DNA from: Acanthaster planci
Taxonomy: Eukaryota > Echinodermata > Asteroidea > Valvatida > Acanthasteridae
Length of the DNA stretch: 64,000 bases
Assembly (NCBI RefSeq): GCF_001949145.1
Contig: NW_019091369.1
Span: 2,565,294 to 2,629,293 of the forward strand
Direction of reading: 5' to 3'
Position numbers and translations under genes: made by a program
Shown here: positions 12,930-25,568 of the stretch, piece after piece
Position numbering within the stretch: position 1 is the stretch's first letter
Layout: each line of letters opens with the position of its first letter
The notes under the pieces: model-generated
Seen by the model: the letters and a program-made list of their open reading frames with translations, nothing else
What the model was told of the DNA's origin: nothing
The model's database searches: none

Positions 12930-15900
12930 ATGCGCGTGAAGGAGCACCCCACATCAGCTGAAATGGCCAAGAAACGTAACAAAACCAAGCAGAATGACTA
13001 CCACAACACGTCGGATGAAGAGATCTTGAGAGGTAGGTGCTTACTGAAGACAAACAGAGCTTCGACCGGGCCAAAGTTCTGTCAACTAAACCTCACACAC
13101 TTGAAGTTCCAAAAGACAGGATTGAGTGAAAACAGCATCTCCTAATTGATTCACAGTGGAACAACTTATGCTGAAAAGCATGCTTTTCCATTTTGCCTCC
13201 CAGCAAAGATTTGTGCTCATATGGACAAGGCCGTCAACTTGTCAGGGATAAAGAAAGGGCTCAAGCAAGCCGGCGGGTCCTCCAAGTTGGGACAGTGTGT
13301 GGTGAGTTGAAACATCCCAGTGAATCCATTCACGACGTGCAATTTCAAAATACGGTACTGTCTTCAGTCTGTCCAAACCATGGCTAACTACAGAATTACT
13401 TTATTCACTTTTCTTGTCCTTTCTTTTATTCTGATGAGCAGTCCTGTGTAAATGACAAAGGGGCGTCGGACAAGCATTCAGCGGCTTGTAGTGAGGACAG
13501 TCTTGATCACCATGGCAACACCACCTGGCTATGTCTCTTCTGTGGAAACCAGGTGAAATCCATGCATTCAACTGAGATTCTCATTTTCATTTGGTATACA
13601 CATGTATTTAAATATATTGAGGTATAACGTGACATTGAAACGTTCAGTGACGATTTCTTGATGAAACTGAGGGAACTATGTGTATTCTTTATGTTGATCT
13701 TCATTTGAACAGAGAAAATTGGCCGAAATGGGATTCAAGCCCATGACCTCTGGAATAATGTTCCAGAGGTCACTGGTTCACACTCTGTTTCTGCTAAGTA
13801 AAAAAGCCATCACTGACTATTCTGCATTGTACGAAATAAAAATCGGGCATGGAATTAAAAGTCATCTCTTGTATTTTCTGTCGGAGGGTTGCGGGCGCGG
13901 TTCCCAGCACCAGCATGCCCTCAAACACTATGAGACCCCTCGGAGCGCCAGCCACACCGTGTCGCTCTGCGTGGACACCATGGCGGTATGGTGCTACAAG
14001 TGCGATGAGAACATCTACCCGGAGGACAGCCGCAAGCTGCTTGAGTGTGTGGAATGGATCCGCAAGGAACTGGGCGNNNNNNNNNNNNNNNNNNNNNNNN
14101 NNNNNNNNNNNNNNNNNNNNNNNNNNNNNNNNNNNNNNNNNNNNNNNNNNNNNNNNNNNNNNNNNNNNNNNNNNNNNNNNNNNNNNNNNNNNNNNNNNNN
14201 NNNNNNNNNNNNNNNNNNNNNNNNNNNNNNNNNNNNNNNNNNNNNNNNNNNNNNNNNNNNNNNNNNNNNNNNNNNNNNNNNNNNNNNNNNNNNNNNNNNN
14301 NNNNNNNNNNNNNNNNNNNNNNNNNNNNNNNNNNNNNNNNNNNNNNNNNNNNNNNNNNNNNNNNNNCCCCCAAGCTGCCCGGTGAGCTTAGCGGGTCCCC
14401 CCACCCCTGGATGTCCAACAGCAGTCTGTTTCTCCTCCCTCTTCCCCCCTCAACCCATTATTCTTCTAAAGACGGAACAAATCTCTTTTTGAGCCAATTT
14501 TGAATAAGAGTATGGGGTACCAGTCCATGACAGGTTACTCCCCAGCCAGTGCTGGTACTCGACAGGAGGAGAGCGGCCAGTATTAAGGATGAAATGGCTT
14601 GCCCAAGGCCACAGCCCATGGCCAGCCGCTCAAGTCAAACCCCTGGCCTTCTGGACAGCCCATGGCCTGCCGCTCAAGTCAAACCCCTGGCCTTCTGGTC
14701 ACGAGAAGCCACAAGTCTTCCCTACCAGGCCGCACTTCCCTTCAGGGAAGAGAACACTGTTTTATGCTGTCAACATCTGGTGTCTTGGTTCTGTTTGATC
14801 AACACTCATTCCATATCCTCCAAAATGGGTGGCCTTCCAGTAAGCCATTTTAGCCTCCCGTGTTTCAGTGATTTGTGAAATCGTACCAATATCCACTGAC
14901 ACTTCTTACCTGACACTTAAACTCTGTTTCTATAGAGTACTGGAGTAAATGCGTCACACGTCACATGTGTAAGAAGCAAAGGCGCGGGAACCAGTGCAGC
15001 AACCAGCGCGGGAACCAATATGCGCACATTCCCCATTCATTCGCGCTCTTCTTCCTGGTTCAAATGACTTCAAGCTTCGATACTCTATTAATCAAATTCA
15101 GTTCATCGGAGTTTGTTATATTGCAGAGTTGATTTTGGTTTTGCACATGTGTTTGCCATTATGTTTGTAAAGGATTGCTTAAACTATAGGCAGAAATTCA
15201 AACATACTTATCAGTTTGACAAATCCCATTGCTGTTGAAAATGCAGTTCCCTTTGACGGTATGGCCATTGCTTTTGCAGGAGTATCTAACTCTCTGAAAC
15301 GAACCATCTTCTTTCCAGCCAAGAAGAAATCAAAGGATTCAGACGGCGAGCCCGCTCCAACCAAAGGCCCAACGGTCAGCGATGGGTCCAGCACCAACAA
15401 TATCAAGGTGGACGGAGTAACAAGAGTCAAGGTCAGTCCCATGGTAACAGAAGCCTCTAGAAATCTGTTTGTGCCTTGTAAATATGAGGTACAACTCACA
15501 GGAGAGATGTAAGTTTGTGTTCCAAATTGTACTCTGCAGATCTTGGAAGCTTTCAGCATGCCCCCCCCTCCCCCAATCTGAACTGTCAATCAGCTGTTTG
15601 ACGTTTCTGCTATTTAGAGTTGAAAATCCATATTTTGTACGAGATGTCCCTGATGTTAATTCAAGAGAAAAGGCTTTCATCAACAATTGTACTGACTTTT
15701 TTTTTCTCACTTCGGCAGGGTCTAAACAATCTTGGGAACACTTGTTTCTTCAATGCCGTCATGCAGGTACGCTCCATCCATGGAAAAGCCTCAACGTACA
15801 CATTTTTTTTCCCAGATTTTACTCTTTCACCATTTTGTAAAGTAAGATCACAAAAAGTTATCACATTCAGGTCATGGAACGCACCTCCACATTGCATTCT

Positions 15901-18900
15901 TTTTTGCCTGTTCAACCCCAAGAACATCACCCAGACGCAAGGCCTGCGAGAGCTACTCCACGAGAAGTGGACCGTTGGGAAGGAGGTCTGCATCCCCGAG
16001 GACACGCACCTGTCGGTCACCCTTGACACAAGTCCTCCTGGCCAGATGCTCTTTTGGTTTGACACGCCGAAAAAGCCAGAAGAACTCGGCGAACCGGTGG
16101 TGAGCAAACTCTAGGGGATCATCAGAGGCCAAAGGAAAAAGTCAATAATTTATTTGTCAATACACTTCTCATCTTGCGGTTCGTATGCAGGCAGGTTTCG
16201 TGCACTAAACTAGTTTTTACTTTTCGTTCGCTGCAGGCCCCGATAACTGTTGGTCTTCCAGCTGCGGGGTCGTTGACCTCGTCGCTCATCAGCTTCCTGG
16301 ACGAGATGAACAAAGCCGGCAAGAGTAACATCATCAACCCCCGGGGGCTCTTCAATCAGATTTGTCAGAAGTAAGACCAATTATTTTTCCTCGTCCGAAA
16401 GAGATCAAAGAAATGCAAGAACAGAATATGAACGGTGCGTTACCAACTGTGACCCAACCATGTTTATATTGACAGTCTTTGGATTCGTAAACATCAAAAT
16501 AGATTTTTGGTGCGTCAGTTTTGTTGTCCCGTGTTTACTTTTTGTAGGTGTAATTGGTGCAGCCAATCGCATAGAAAGACATACAAATAACAGATGGGTG
16601 TGTGACTAGATACAGGACCATCACTGTGTGGACCCATAGAAAGACACGCCTATAACAGATGGGTGTGTGACTGTGTGTGAGGACCATCACTGTGTGGACC
16701 CATGTAGAAAGACAGGCCAAGCAGATGGTGTGTGACTAGATACAGGACCATCACTGTGTGGACCCATAGAAAGACACACCTATAACAGATGGGTGTGTGA
16801 CTGTGTGTGAGGACCATCACTGAGTGGACCCATGTAGAAAGACAGGCCAAGCAGATGGTGTGTGACTAGATACAGGTTGTTACCCAACCTAACAAAATGG
16901 GACATAAGTCAAGAGCAACTTTTGAACGCAAAAGTCTTTGAAATAAACTTGCACCATGTAAATAAATTTGAACCCTCAACACTTTTCACGCCTGTAATGT
17001 AAGTTTTCCTCGGAATGCTGAAACGGGTGATGCACCAAAGCAAACAACTCGGTTTGATCTTTCCCATTCAAACTAAAACAGAATTGTAAATGTGGCTTCA
17101 GCTCATTTTCTTGGGGGATCTGACCACAAATGGGGCAAACAGTGACAGGTTGTTGTCGTCCTTGCATTTGCAGGGCCTCACGGTTCAAAGGCTACCAGCA
17201 ACAGGACAGTCATGAACTGTTGCGATATCTGCTGGACGGCATGAGGGCAGAGGAGATCAAGGTAGGCTTTGCCAACCTGACACTTCCATTAGAAATTAAC
17301 GACTTGTTGGAATGCATTCGATAATGCCAACGGTCAAACATTATGAGGAACAAAAACTTCCATTTTCAGCAGATAGTTTGTGGTTTTGAGAATGGTTCTT
17401 AGTTTTGAGCCATTTCCTACAAATGTTTTCATTTCAAAGTTCTGAGGGTACAGAATGTTATATTTCCGGACTTGAGAGAGTTGGTCTGCATTCCTCTGTT
17501 TTCTATTCTGTTTTTGAGAACCAAAACAGTTTCGCATCCCCTTGCCTCCGCAAATTAGTGATGTTTAAGAACCAGTGCATTCATTTTTGGACATCTCTTT
17601 CTCAGCATTCTGATTCTATGGTTTTGTCATTTTTGTTGTGGTCAGAGGATGCAAGAGGCCATCTTGGCGCACTTTGACATCAAGGGGTCAAAGGTCAAGA
17701 ACCTGGACGAGGCCACCAAAAAGAAGATCAAAGCCTACGGCCAGCACTGCAGGCACACGTTTGTGGACAGTGTGTTCAGTGGTCAGCTACTTAGCTCTGT
17801 CCACTGCAATGAATGCAACGTGGTGAGTGCCAGTGTACCAGACACAGCCCCGCCCCTCCCTCCCTTCCCCCTAACTCCTCCCCCCCCAAAAGCAAATCTG
17901 TGGAAATAACAGAAATTGTGACCACGGCCTGACTTCCAGTGTCCCCGGTCCTAATTCCAATTGGGAACTTCACGTCTCCCGTCAAGAAGGTTTAGCCAAA
18001 TTACAGTTTTCATTGTAAAAGTTGAATGAAGAAGGGTGATTGCTTACAGGGATGTCTCGTTTTTTGACAGGTGTCTGAAGTACTGGAGCCATTCCTTGAT
18101 CTTTCTCTACCGATAGTTGAGTCCAAGGTATGTAAGCTTACCTGAAGATTCTTAAAGAATGGTGACGTTATTCAGTGAAACTAAAATGTGAGATTTAAAC
18201 CAAGTCAGGTGTTTTGTAGATAATTGTGATGCAAAACAGAGCGTATTTACAAGTCCTCTACTTTTTTTTACTAACTGGAACAAAATCTGACAGGGCAAAA
18301 GAAATACCGCCCCTCCACGGCCCTCCGAAAAACCAACCCTTCTGGAAAAAAGTGCTGAAGCTGCAGCACCAGTTGCTCAGGCGACAGGTCTGAAGGAGAT
18401 TGAGAATAAAATGAGCAAACACCAGATTCAGAAGGCACGGGAAAAGGCCAAAAAGGATGCAAAGGTAAGATGCGTATCCATGTCAACAGTTGAGTTGAAG
18501 GTCAAAGTTTACAGAGGAACTTGGGATGTCGCGAGAAAAATGGTTGCAGAAACGGGATTTTTCCTGATGGTTTTGGGTTTTTGCTTAATTCACAGAGGAA
18601 GCATCGAAAATCACAGAGTGGCCAGCGAGATTCAGCCATTCAGGGCGGAGCAGAAGGAACCCCCATCCAATCAGATGAGGAGGAGGCATTCCAAGATTCA
18701 AATGACGCTGACAGCGAGACGTCACTCTTTGATCGCCCCGGTCGCAAAAGCAGCGTTGACTTCACCAGGACCGTCCGGACGACGGGATCCTCCTATGGTC
18801 TTTCAAACAAAGCGAACAATCCGGTGCAGCCTGGAGTAGAGGCTAGCAAAGACAAGGAATCGGCGAGTGGCATCACAAAAGATGAATCAAATCCAGACAG

Positions 18901-20946
18901 GACTAAGAACCATCAGAGCCCTCCAGATATCGACACAGATGAAGAAACTGATAAACTGGTTGGCCAAATGAAAGGCATGACCCTCAAAGAAAAAACTAAT
19001 GCCAAAAACAATCTTCTGAACCCAACCAAAACAGCTCTTGCTGCTACCTCGTTGGAGAACATCAACGGGAACTTATCCGAGAAGGTCCGTCCCACCAGCA
19101 GCTCAGATTCCTATGGGAGCACCTCCAAGCTCAATGACCAAACCTCCAGTCAGACCCAACCAGAGCATGTAGCCTGCAACGGTCTCGGTAGCAGCACCGG
19201 CGACAGCACGAGCAGTACTAAGGACACCGTGGTACCCACCGACCCCAAGAGCCAGGCCAATGCCTTTGAGAGTACCTCAGAGGCTAACAAGTCTAGCATC
19301 GCCTGCGGTTACACGCCGGTCAGGCTGGCCAAGCAGGAGGACTTCTCCCCTCCTGTCTCTCCCGCCTCGCCCACCCGCACCCGCGTCATGTCAACCCTGG
19401 CCCCACGCTACCAGGGCAAGTCGCTGGAGTGCTCCGTGGAGTCCTGCCTCAGCCAGTTCACAGCTCCAGAATGGCTGACGGGACCGAACCGATTCGGTTG
19501 CGAGCACTGTTCCAAGAATGCAGGTAATCAAGATCAAATTTTCCCAACAAGTAGGCGCTTGAGTCAAACCTTATGAATTTATTTCATCTGTAAATGTAAC
19601 AACAGGACAAACGCAATGAAACAACACCGCATAAATCTGTATTTGTCAACTGACCATCCCTTTTAAACCTGTCACAAATTTGTATGTAATTCCAAAATAG
19701 TTATGGGAAAAGTTAAAACAGCGATGGATTTGAAAATCTTATTTTCAGACGTCAAGGATAAAGAGAAGAAAATAGTTTACACTGATGCCAGCAAGCAGCT
19801 TCTTATCCATCAACCACCGTCAATCTTAACACTTCATCTCAAACGATTCCAACAGGTATGTATCTGCTGGGCCAGTGACCTTTCAACTTTGACCTCAGGT
19901 TGTTGTAATACAGTCTATTCCATGAGTCTTGAAGATCACATGAATGCAGTTCATATATGGCACATATCTTAATATTCTAACCTCTCCCGATGACATGTTG
20001 TCAAATGTTGGGTATTTTTTCATGGGCAAAACATGGCACTGTTAGAGATATTTGTAAATTTGAGATGTAATCTTAAGTCAATTGAAATATGTCAGCTTAA
20101 TGTAGAATTGGACTTGCTGGACAAAGGTAATGGGCTTTTTTGGATCTTTTTTTAATAGCTTGGGAAATGTTGTTTTAGCAAAGTTTCAATTTTTGCGTGT
20201 TCACCACTTACTGTCAGTAGACGTTTAAACGTTTGTTCTATTGTGGCATTCATGCTTGTCCAGTTGGCTCCGTCGTCGGGATGACATTAGCTTCAAGTTT
20301 GCTCTGACTTTCAGGTTGGATACTCGTTACGTAAGATCACTCGCCATATCAACTTCCCGCTCGTCCTCGATCTGGCACCATTCTGCAGCACATCATGTAA
20401 AGTAAGTTTCTGTTAAAAGACTACCTTGGATTCTGAAGACTTTCTTAGATATGGGTAAATCTGTGATGTGATTGGTTGAGTGACATTCAAATTTTGTTGT
20501 TCAAAAATGGGACTCATTTTTGTCTCTTTTGCCAGCCATACAGTGACAGCAATCAGCAGGTGCTGTACGCTCTGTACGGGATTGTGGAGCACAGCGGGCG
20601 GTTACACTTCGGCCACTACACGGCCTACGTCAAGGTGCGGCAACCCAGCGACACCCTTCGGCAGTACATCCACCAGATCCCACGCAACCTGAACAGCATG
20701 AACGAGCTGTGGAACAAGACCAACGGACTGGCCAACGGGGAGGACAGCGGGACTGAGTCGGCCGCCAAGGCCGCCACGTCCTGCAACTCGCACGACAGCC
20801 AAGCTCCTGCATCGGCGGCGAAGCGGAGCGTCACACCCCCAGAGGGTAAATGGTTCTACATCAGTGACTCTCATGTCAGCGAGGTTCAAGAGTCCAAGGT
20901 ACTCTCGGCACAGGCGTACATTCTTTTCTACGAGAGGATTGTATAA
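12930..20946 (+). CDS. USP45: Ubiquitin carboxyl-terminal hydrolase, USP16/USP45 type
   Basis: Exons: 12930-13032, 13204-13301, 13442-13552, 13887-14076 (runs into gap), gap, tail ending 14381, 15319-15431, 15719-15766, 15923-16099, 16237-16370, 17174-17261, 17646-17822, 18071-18127, 18294-18464, 18596-19523, 19749-19855, 20315-20401, 20536-20946. The N-terminus MRVKEHP resembles USP45 (MRVKD). A UBP zinc finger follows (Cys pairs in [27 protein letters not shown]). The Cys box is [16 protein letters not shown], with the catalytic Cys codon at 15743-15745. [20 protein letters not shown] is near-identical to human USP16. A ~350-residue low-complexity, lysine/serine-rich insertion splits the catalytic domain, as in USP16/45. 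The His box is [10 protein letters not shown], the last acidic box WFYISDSH, and the C-terminus [10 protein letters not shown]. The family removes ubiquitin (USP16 acts on histone H2A, USP45 on ERCC1). An invertebrate may have one gene for both, so the symbol is approximate. Confidence 0.93.
13720..13792 (-). repeat. tRNA-like sequence (SINE fragment or tRNA pseudogene)
   Basis: On the minus strand ACCTCTGGA, ACATTAT, TCCAGAGGT forms a 9-bp stem with a 7-nt loop, followed by GGGCTTGAATCCCA, which fits a T-arm/B-box. I cannot complete an acceptor stem or D-arm, so I read it as tRNA-derived repeat in a USP intron. Confidence 0.35.
14077..14366. other. Assembly gap (290 N) inside USP coding region
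   Basis: The gap begins inside a zinc-finger exon (just after residues WIRKELG) and ends within or before the tail of a coding exon (CCCAAGCTGCCCG, donor at 14382). Part of the USP protein between the zinc finger and the catalytic domain is missing from the window. Confidence 0.98.
14611..14698. repeat. 44-bp tandem duplication
   Basis: Two adjacent units, 14611-14654 and 14655-14698, each beginning ACAGCCCATGGCC and ending CCCTGGCCTTCTGG, differ at a single position. The sequence just before (GGCTTGCCCAAGGCCACA, 14597-14614) resembles the conserved core of CORE/MIR-type SINEs, so the duplication may lie within a SINE relic. Confidence 0.75.
16570..16877. repeat. Minisatellite with ~130-bp dimeric unit in USP intron
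   Basis: GGACCATCACTG starts at 16615, 16681, 16745 and 16811, so monomers are spaced 66, 64, 66 bp. Two monomer types alternate, one with CATAGAAAGACAC and CTATAACAGATGGG, the other with CATGTAGAAAGACAGGCC and AAGCAGATGG. A partial copy precedes at 16570-16610. Confidence 0.85.
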
Positions 20947-23900
20947 TGGCGCCCTCATTGTTTAGTCCTTCATTTCCTGGTGCAGTAATAACTAACCAGA
21001 ACTTCAGGGCTAGCTGTATGAAGAAACCTGGAATCTGAAATCAAGAATTCACATAAAGTTGGGAAAAAACAAAATACAGCTCAGTTGTTTTGTGTGAACC
21101 ATGAATTAGATTTGCCAGATGTATTACCTGGTCGTTCTGTGTCGAGTTGTGTAGGTATTCAGGTCATCACGTGTGTAATCCATAGATGTGGAAGATTCTT
21201 AGGTGTACTGTCAGTGTTTGAACGCCACGACCCATGGAGTTGTCTTTCTGCATAAAATACGCCTCTCTGCTGTATCCTGGGTGCATCACAACCTGCGCAG
21301 TATTAGCAGGGCTTCCTGCAGTGGTGAAGGGATGGAAGAAATCTACCAATGACACAGGTGTGTTATGCGTGTGGTTGACAAACTTTCTGTGTACCCCTGA
21401 TGGTGTGTGCCATAGCGTGCATTCAGGTTGCGCATGACCCTTTGAGGGCAGTATTGTGGTTCCACTGATCGAGGGACCAGCATGCAATATTTTACACCTC
21501 AGTTGGGCTGAAGGTGCTGAATGCTTTTTGTATCTGTATTTGAAACACCTGCATATTGAGATATATTTAATCATTGTCCCAAGTGTCTAATTTAGTGTTT
21601 GGACACATTTAGTGTTCTGGCTGGGTGATTTATTTGTCCATTGCCAGGGGTAATTTGGGATCATGTTAGGACCTATCCCATACAAAATCTGTGCAATTTC
21701 AACAGAAACTTGTTTTAATCATGAGCACTTTTAACAGATGTTCATGAAAGTGTGGCGCTTTCCATTGCTCCAACATTGATTGTGAAGAAAATTACAGCCA
21801 AGATAATTTGCTGTTTGCTTTATAGCCTTCAAATCTGAAGAAAGGGGTTTCAGCAAAACTTTGGTACCTTTTTGGTACCTGAGTACCATTTTGCTACTTG
21901 AGTACCATTTTGGTACTTGAATATTATTTTGGTACCACAATACCATTTTGGTACTTGAGTATTATTTTGGTACCTGAGTACCATATTGGTACGTGGGTAC
22001 CATTTTGGTACGTGAGTACCATTTTGGTACCCATCTCTTACACATAAATATCCTCCCACATTCATACCCTTTGTAAAAATTTCCCCAAGGTATGAATGAA
22101 AAATGTTCAAAAATTCCTATTTTGAAAATGTGTGATTTTGTACAACTCAGAATGATATTATGAACTCATTAAGTACAACTATGCTCGTAATGACATGTAA
22201 ATTCTCAAATGTAGGAATATTCAACCTGGAGTGTTTTACCGACAAGAAAGTTGGAGACAATACAGTCATTAGATAGTTACTGTGACACCGTTGAATGTTT
22301 GTGTAGAAATTTCACTGGTAAGCTTGAAACAGACAGAAGTATCTCCAACATCAGACATGAAACCAGTGACTACCTTTTTGCAAATCCAAATCGATATATT
22401 TTCGTAGAATTAGCATCGCATACTTAAAAGTAACTAATTGTAGATAATTGTGAACAAATTCCCTTGGGTTTTCCTTCGTGTTATTAAATGTAATTAATTC
22501 TGAGACAAATTTAAACACGGTGACTCGCCCTCGCAAAATGAGGACTAAGGCACATTTGCACTGCGAAAACCTGGTTACACTTAACATGTTAGAGGAATTC
22601 CAAAAGATACTACTGGTGTAGTCTTGGCCCAAGACTGCAATCACATTATATATGTCTCTGTATACACTGCAAGGGTGACGCGCACTGGCAGGCACAGCCA
22701 AATAGCAGTAGAGGGGGCCAGTCCATTACAGACAAACAGCTCCTCATAGGGAATTTTTTTTTTTTCAGCTCTGGCGTAATATGTCATTTGAGACTTCTTA
22801 TCTTTAATCTAGAAACATCCGAATCCACACGGAATGAAATCCTGACGTACGTCTCGGTTTGTGGGAGCAGGCCTCAAAACTGATGCATTGTCTCTGTTAG
22901 TGTACCATGTTTGAACTTGCTGTAACTAAGGTTTAGCCCTGCCATGGGTTGAACACTTGTGATTGGGGGGTCGTTAGCTCAAAAGGCCTATCAGCCTTTG
23001 TTAAAGACTGAAGAAAATTTTTAAAAGTAAAAGTCTGATACAGCAAGGTGACAGAATCATTTAAAAAAGGAATAACAATTTCTCAAAGCTACTTTTGACA
23101 TTTATTTACCGATAGTTCTACAAGGTAATGTATCCAAAAAGAGACATTTCACCTCCAGAACCCAGAAGTGTCTTCCATGTTTGACAGAAGTTTGTTACTT
23201 GTGTGTAAAATTGCAGACGGCATTGTAGAGTTGGGATAATCTTTTTTTATTTGTCAGATACCAGTCAGATTATTTCTGTCAACCATTCGAGAGGACAGTT
23301 TGGGGTTTTGAGAAAATATTTCTAGACACGACCAAGTCTGACAGATGATTTTAATTCTTCCCTTTGTGAAGGTTTTGCCAAAAAACACTGTTTTATTTGA
23401 TATTTGTAGCCAATCATTAACAGCTTTTACTACATCACATTGCTAAGATGACAAAATAAAGTGCCAAGTACCCCCAAAGATGCAGGAAATTGTTGATTGT
23501 CTTTTAACAGAAGGACAAATATTTCTTTAATGTAACTGTTCCAAGTCATTTATATTCTGTTGATGATTGTAGAGTTATTAAAAGCCATGAATATTTCAAT
23601 ACGTGCTCAGGAAAACCATTTGAATGTTACCTTAAAACTTATCTGTGGTTTATATTGAAAGTTGAAAGTGTAATGCATATTCATGAGAGCAGTAGTTCAG
23701 CATTTATATGTGGTGGATGGTTGTAATGGGAAGTACTTACTATGTGATATATTTAGTATAACTTTGAAATTATGCAAAGGGACTTATTTCCATTTTAAGG
23801 GTAAGGGGTGTGAGTTTTTATCAATGGCCATTGGAAAGATTATAAGAAATACCTACTTCAAAAGAGTTTGTGAAATATAAATGGGACATTTTATGAACTT

Positions 23901-25317
23901 TGTAAATTCTACTGTTCTGGAGATAATGTCTCATGGCCATTGCAGCTGTGCAGCATTTGAAGTTTATTTTCCTAAATTTGTATTTTTATTATAAAGTTCT
24001 TTTGTTAAGGTAGCATTAAAATGTACAAGAATTCGTTTGAGATTGACTCACCTTCAAGAAATCTTCTTGGCCACTTGCCAAAACAAAAGACAGAAAATGA
24101 CGTGATCTTTCTTTCTTCATGAAGAAAATGTGATACCTGTCTAGCGTTTGTTTTTCCTATTATTTTTTTTCTATGTTGTCTATGCTCATTTGACCACAGC
24201 TTTCAACAAAATCTCTTCAATGGTAAGCATTACTGGCGTTAAAAGGAATTTTACTTTTGGTTTTTAATGGTGCCCAAATTTAGCCGTGACACAGGAAAGT
24301 TTTGTTGTAAGTATTAAACGAAATGTATAGTACAATGATTGTGTCTATGCGCATCTCATTTACAAATATTGTATCTTTTATTTGTGAAGCAAAATTTTGA
24401 TTAGGAAAAAGTTAAAACTACGTGTACAAGAGGGTTTATTTGGTCCCTCTTTTTCTTTTGCCAAGCTCCGCCCATTTCCCCTTTAATGAAGGATTCTGAA
24501 TTACTGGACTTGATTGACTGGATATTAAAATGACAAAAATGGTAATATTTATGTCATGTTTAATTGAAATATTCATTGTATTATCAACGGTTTTGGGTGC
24601 TTTGAATAATGCGTCACGTTTCGTGGATTCCATAAAATGTGGGATGTGTGTATACTGCGAGGGGGGTTATATGCAAATGAGCTGGGTCAGACGTCGTGGC
24701 ACTATTTCATTGAACGTACGGCTATCAACACCACGTCAGAAAATGTGCATGTTGTTGTTAGGTGTTCCGAATTCTGATTTAATTATAAGATTATGACAAA
24801 CTGTTCTTCAACAGGGCTGAAGCTAGCGTGGAGAAGAGGAAGTGCTGTCTGAAATGAGGTACTGTAGCCCCACTGCCCCCAGTTTAATTGTCTCGATCTC
24901 TGGGCTTGGTCTTATCTTAGTGAACTCGTTCGTTCAAATTGTTGTTGACCTCAATGTGATTTTACTTGCGTAACTCGTGTGAACGTAACGTGCAGATATA
25001 TGTGCTTACCAAATTACGGTATGGAAACAATTCGCTATGATTTGACGTTTGATCGGTGTTTTCGATTTCCTTGTTAATTGTTTTTCGTGCTGTATCAACT
25101 TGAATAATCAAGGCAGGTGTACCACTTGCAAGCAGAAACACGTGCAGGCATGTGTGCAAACGTAGGCAAACCCGTAAACCCTACCTCCATGTGAAACAAA
25201 CAAGGCCTCACACCCTCAGGCTCGATAGTTTCATTTTCAGTTGTCATGATTATAGACAGGAGACAAGCGAGTGTGCAAGTGTAGCCAAACGGTTTTTTGT
25301 ATTGGTTTGTTCAACTT
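20947..25317. other. USP 3' UTR and intergenic DNA without recognised genes
   Basis: AT-rich sequence with a possible AATAAA poly(A) signal near 23455. It contains the GGTAC minisatellite at 21860-22035. Open frames in this stretch are short, lack splice support and show no family motifs. Confidence 0.5.
21860..22035. repeat. GGTAC-rich minisatellite
   Basis: About ten copies of a 17-18-bp unit of the form TTTTGGTACTTGAGTACCA. GGTAC and GTACC recur within each unit, so each unit is itself a short palindrome. It lies roughly 0.9 kb downstream of the USP stop and may be transcribed in its 3' UTR. Confidence 0.85.
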
Positions 25318-25525
25318 GGAAAGAGTTCCAGATACAACCAACGCTTGATGTCCCTATATGCACAGACCTATGAGACCTTTTTTGAAAAAACGTAGGCTAA
25401 GTGTTTTCAGAATTTTCGTAGCTACGGTTCACTTTTCAGGACATGTTGTTCCTTTTTGATGGCTGTTGTGATATTTTAATATTTTAAAAGAAAACTCAGT
25501 GTTGTCCGTATCCGGAACTCTTTCC
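25318..25525. mobile_element. 208-bp MITE with terminal inverted repeats; related copy near 36.43-36.62 kb
   Basis: The left end GGAAAGAGTTCCAGATAC and the right end (complement GGAAAGAGTTCCGGATAC) are inverted repeats. Internal blocks (CTTGATGTCCCT, GCACAGACCTAT, CAGAATTTTC, GGACATGTT, TGATGGCTGTT, GTGTTGTCCGT) recur in the same order near 36430-36620, marking a dispersed element. It ends 43 bp upstream of the start codon of the next gene and so lies in its 5' flank. Confidence 0.7.
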
Positions 25526-25568
25526 GTTCCACTTTTTTATTCTTGTAGATTTCTGTAAGCTGCAAACG

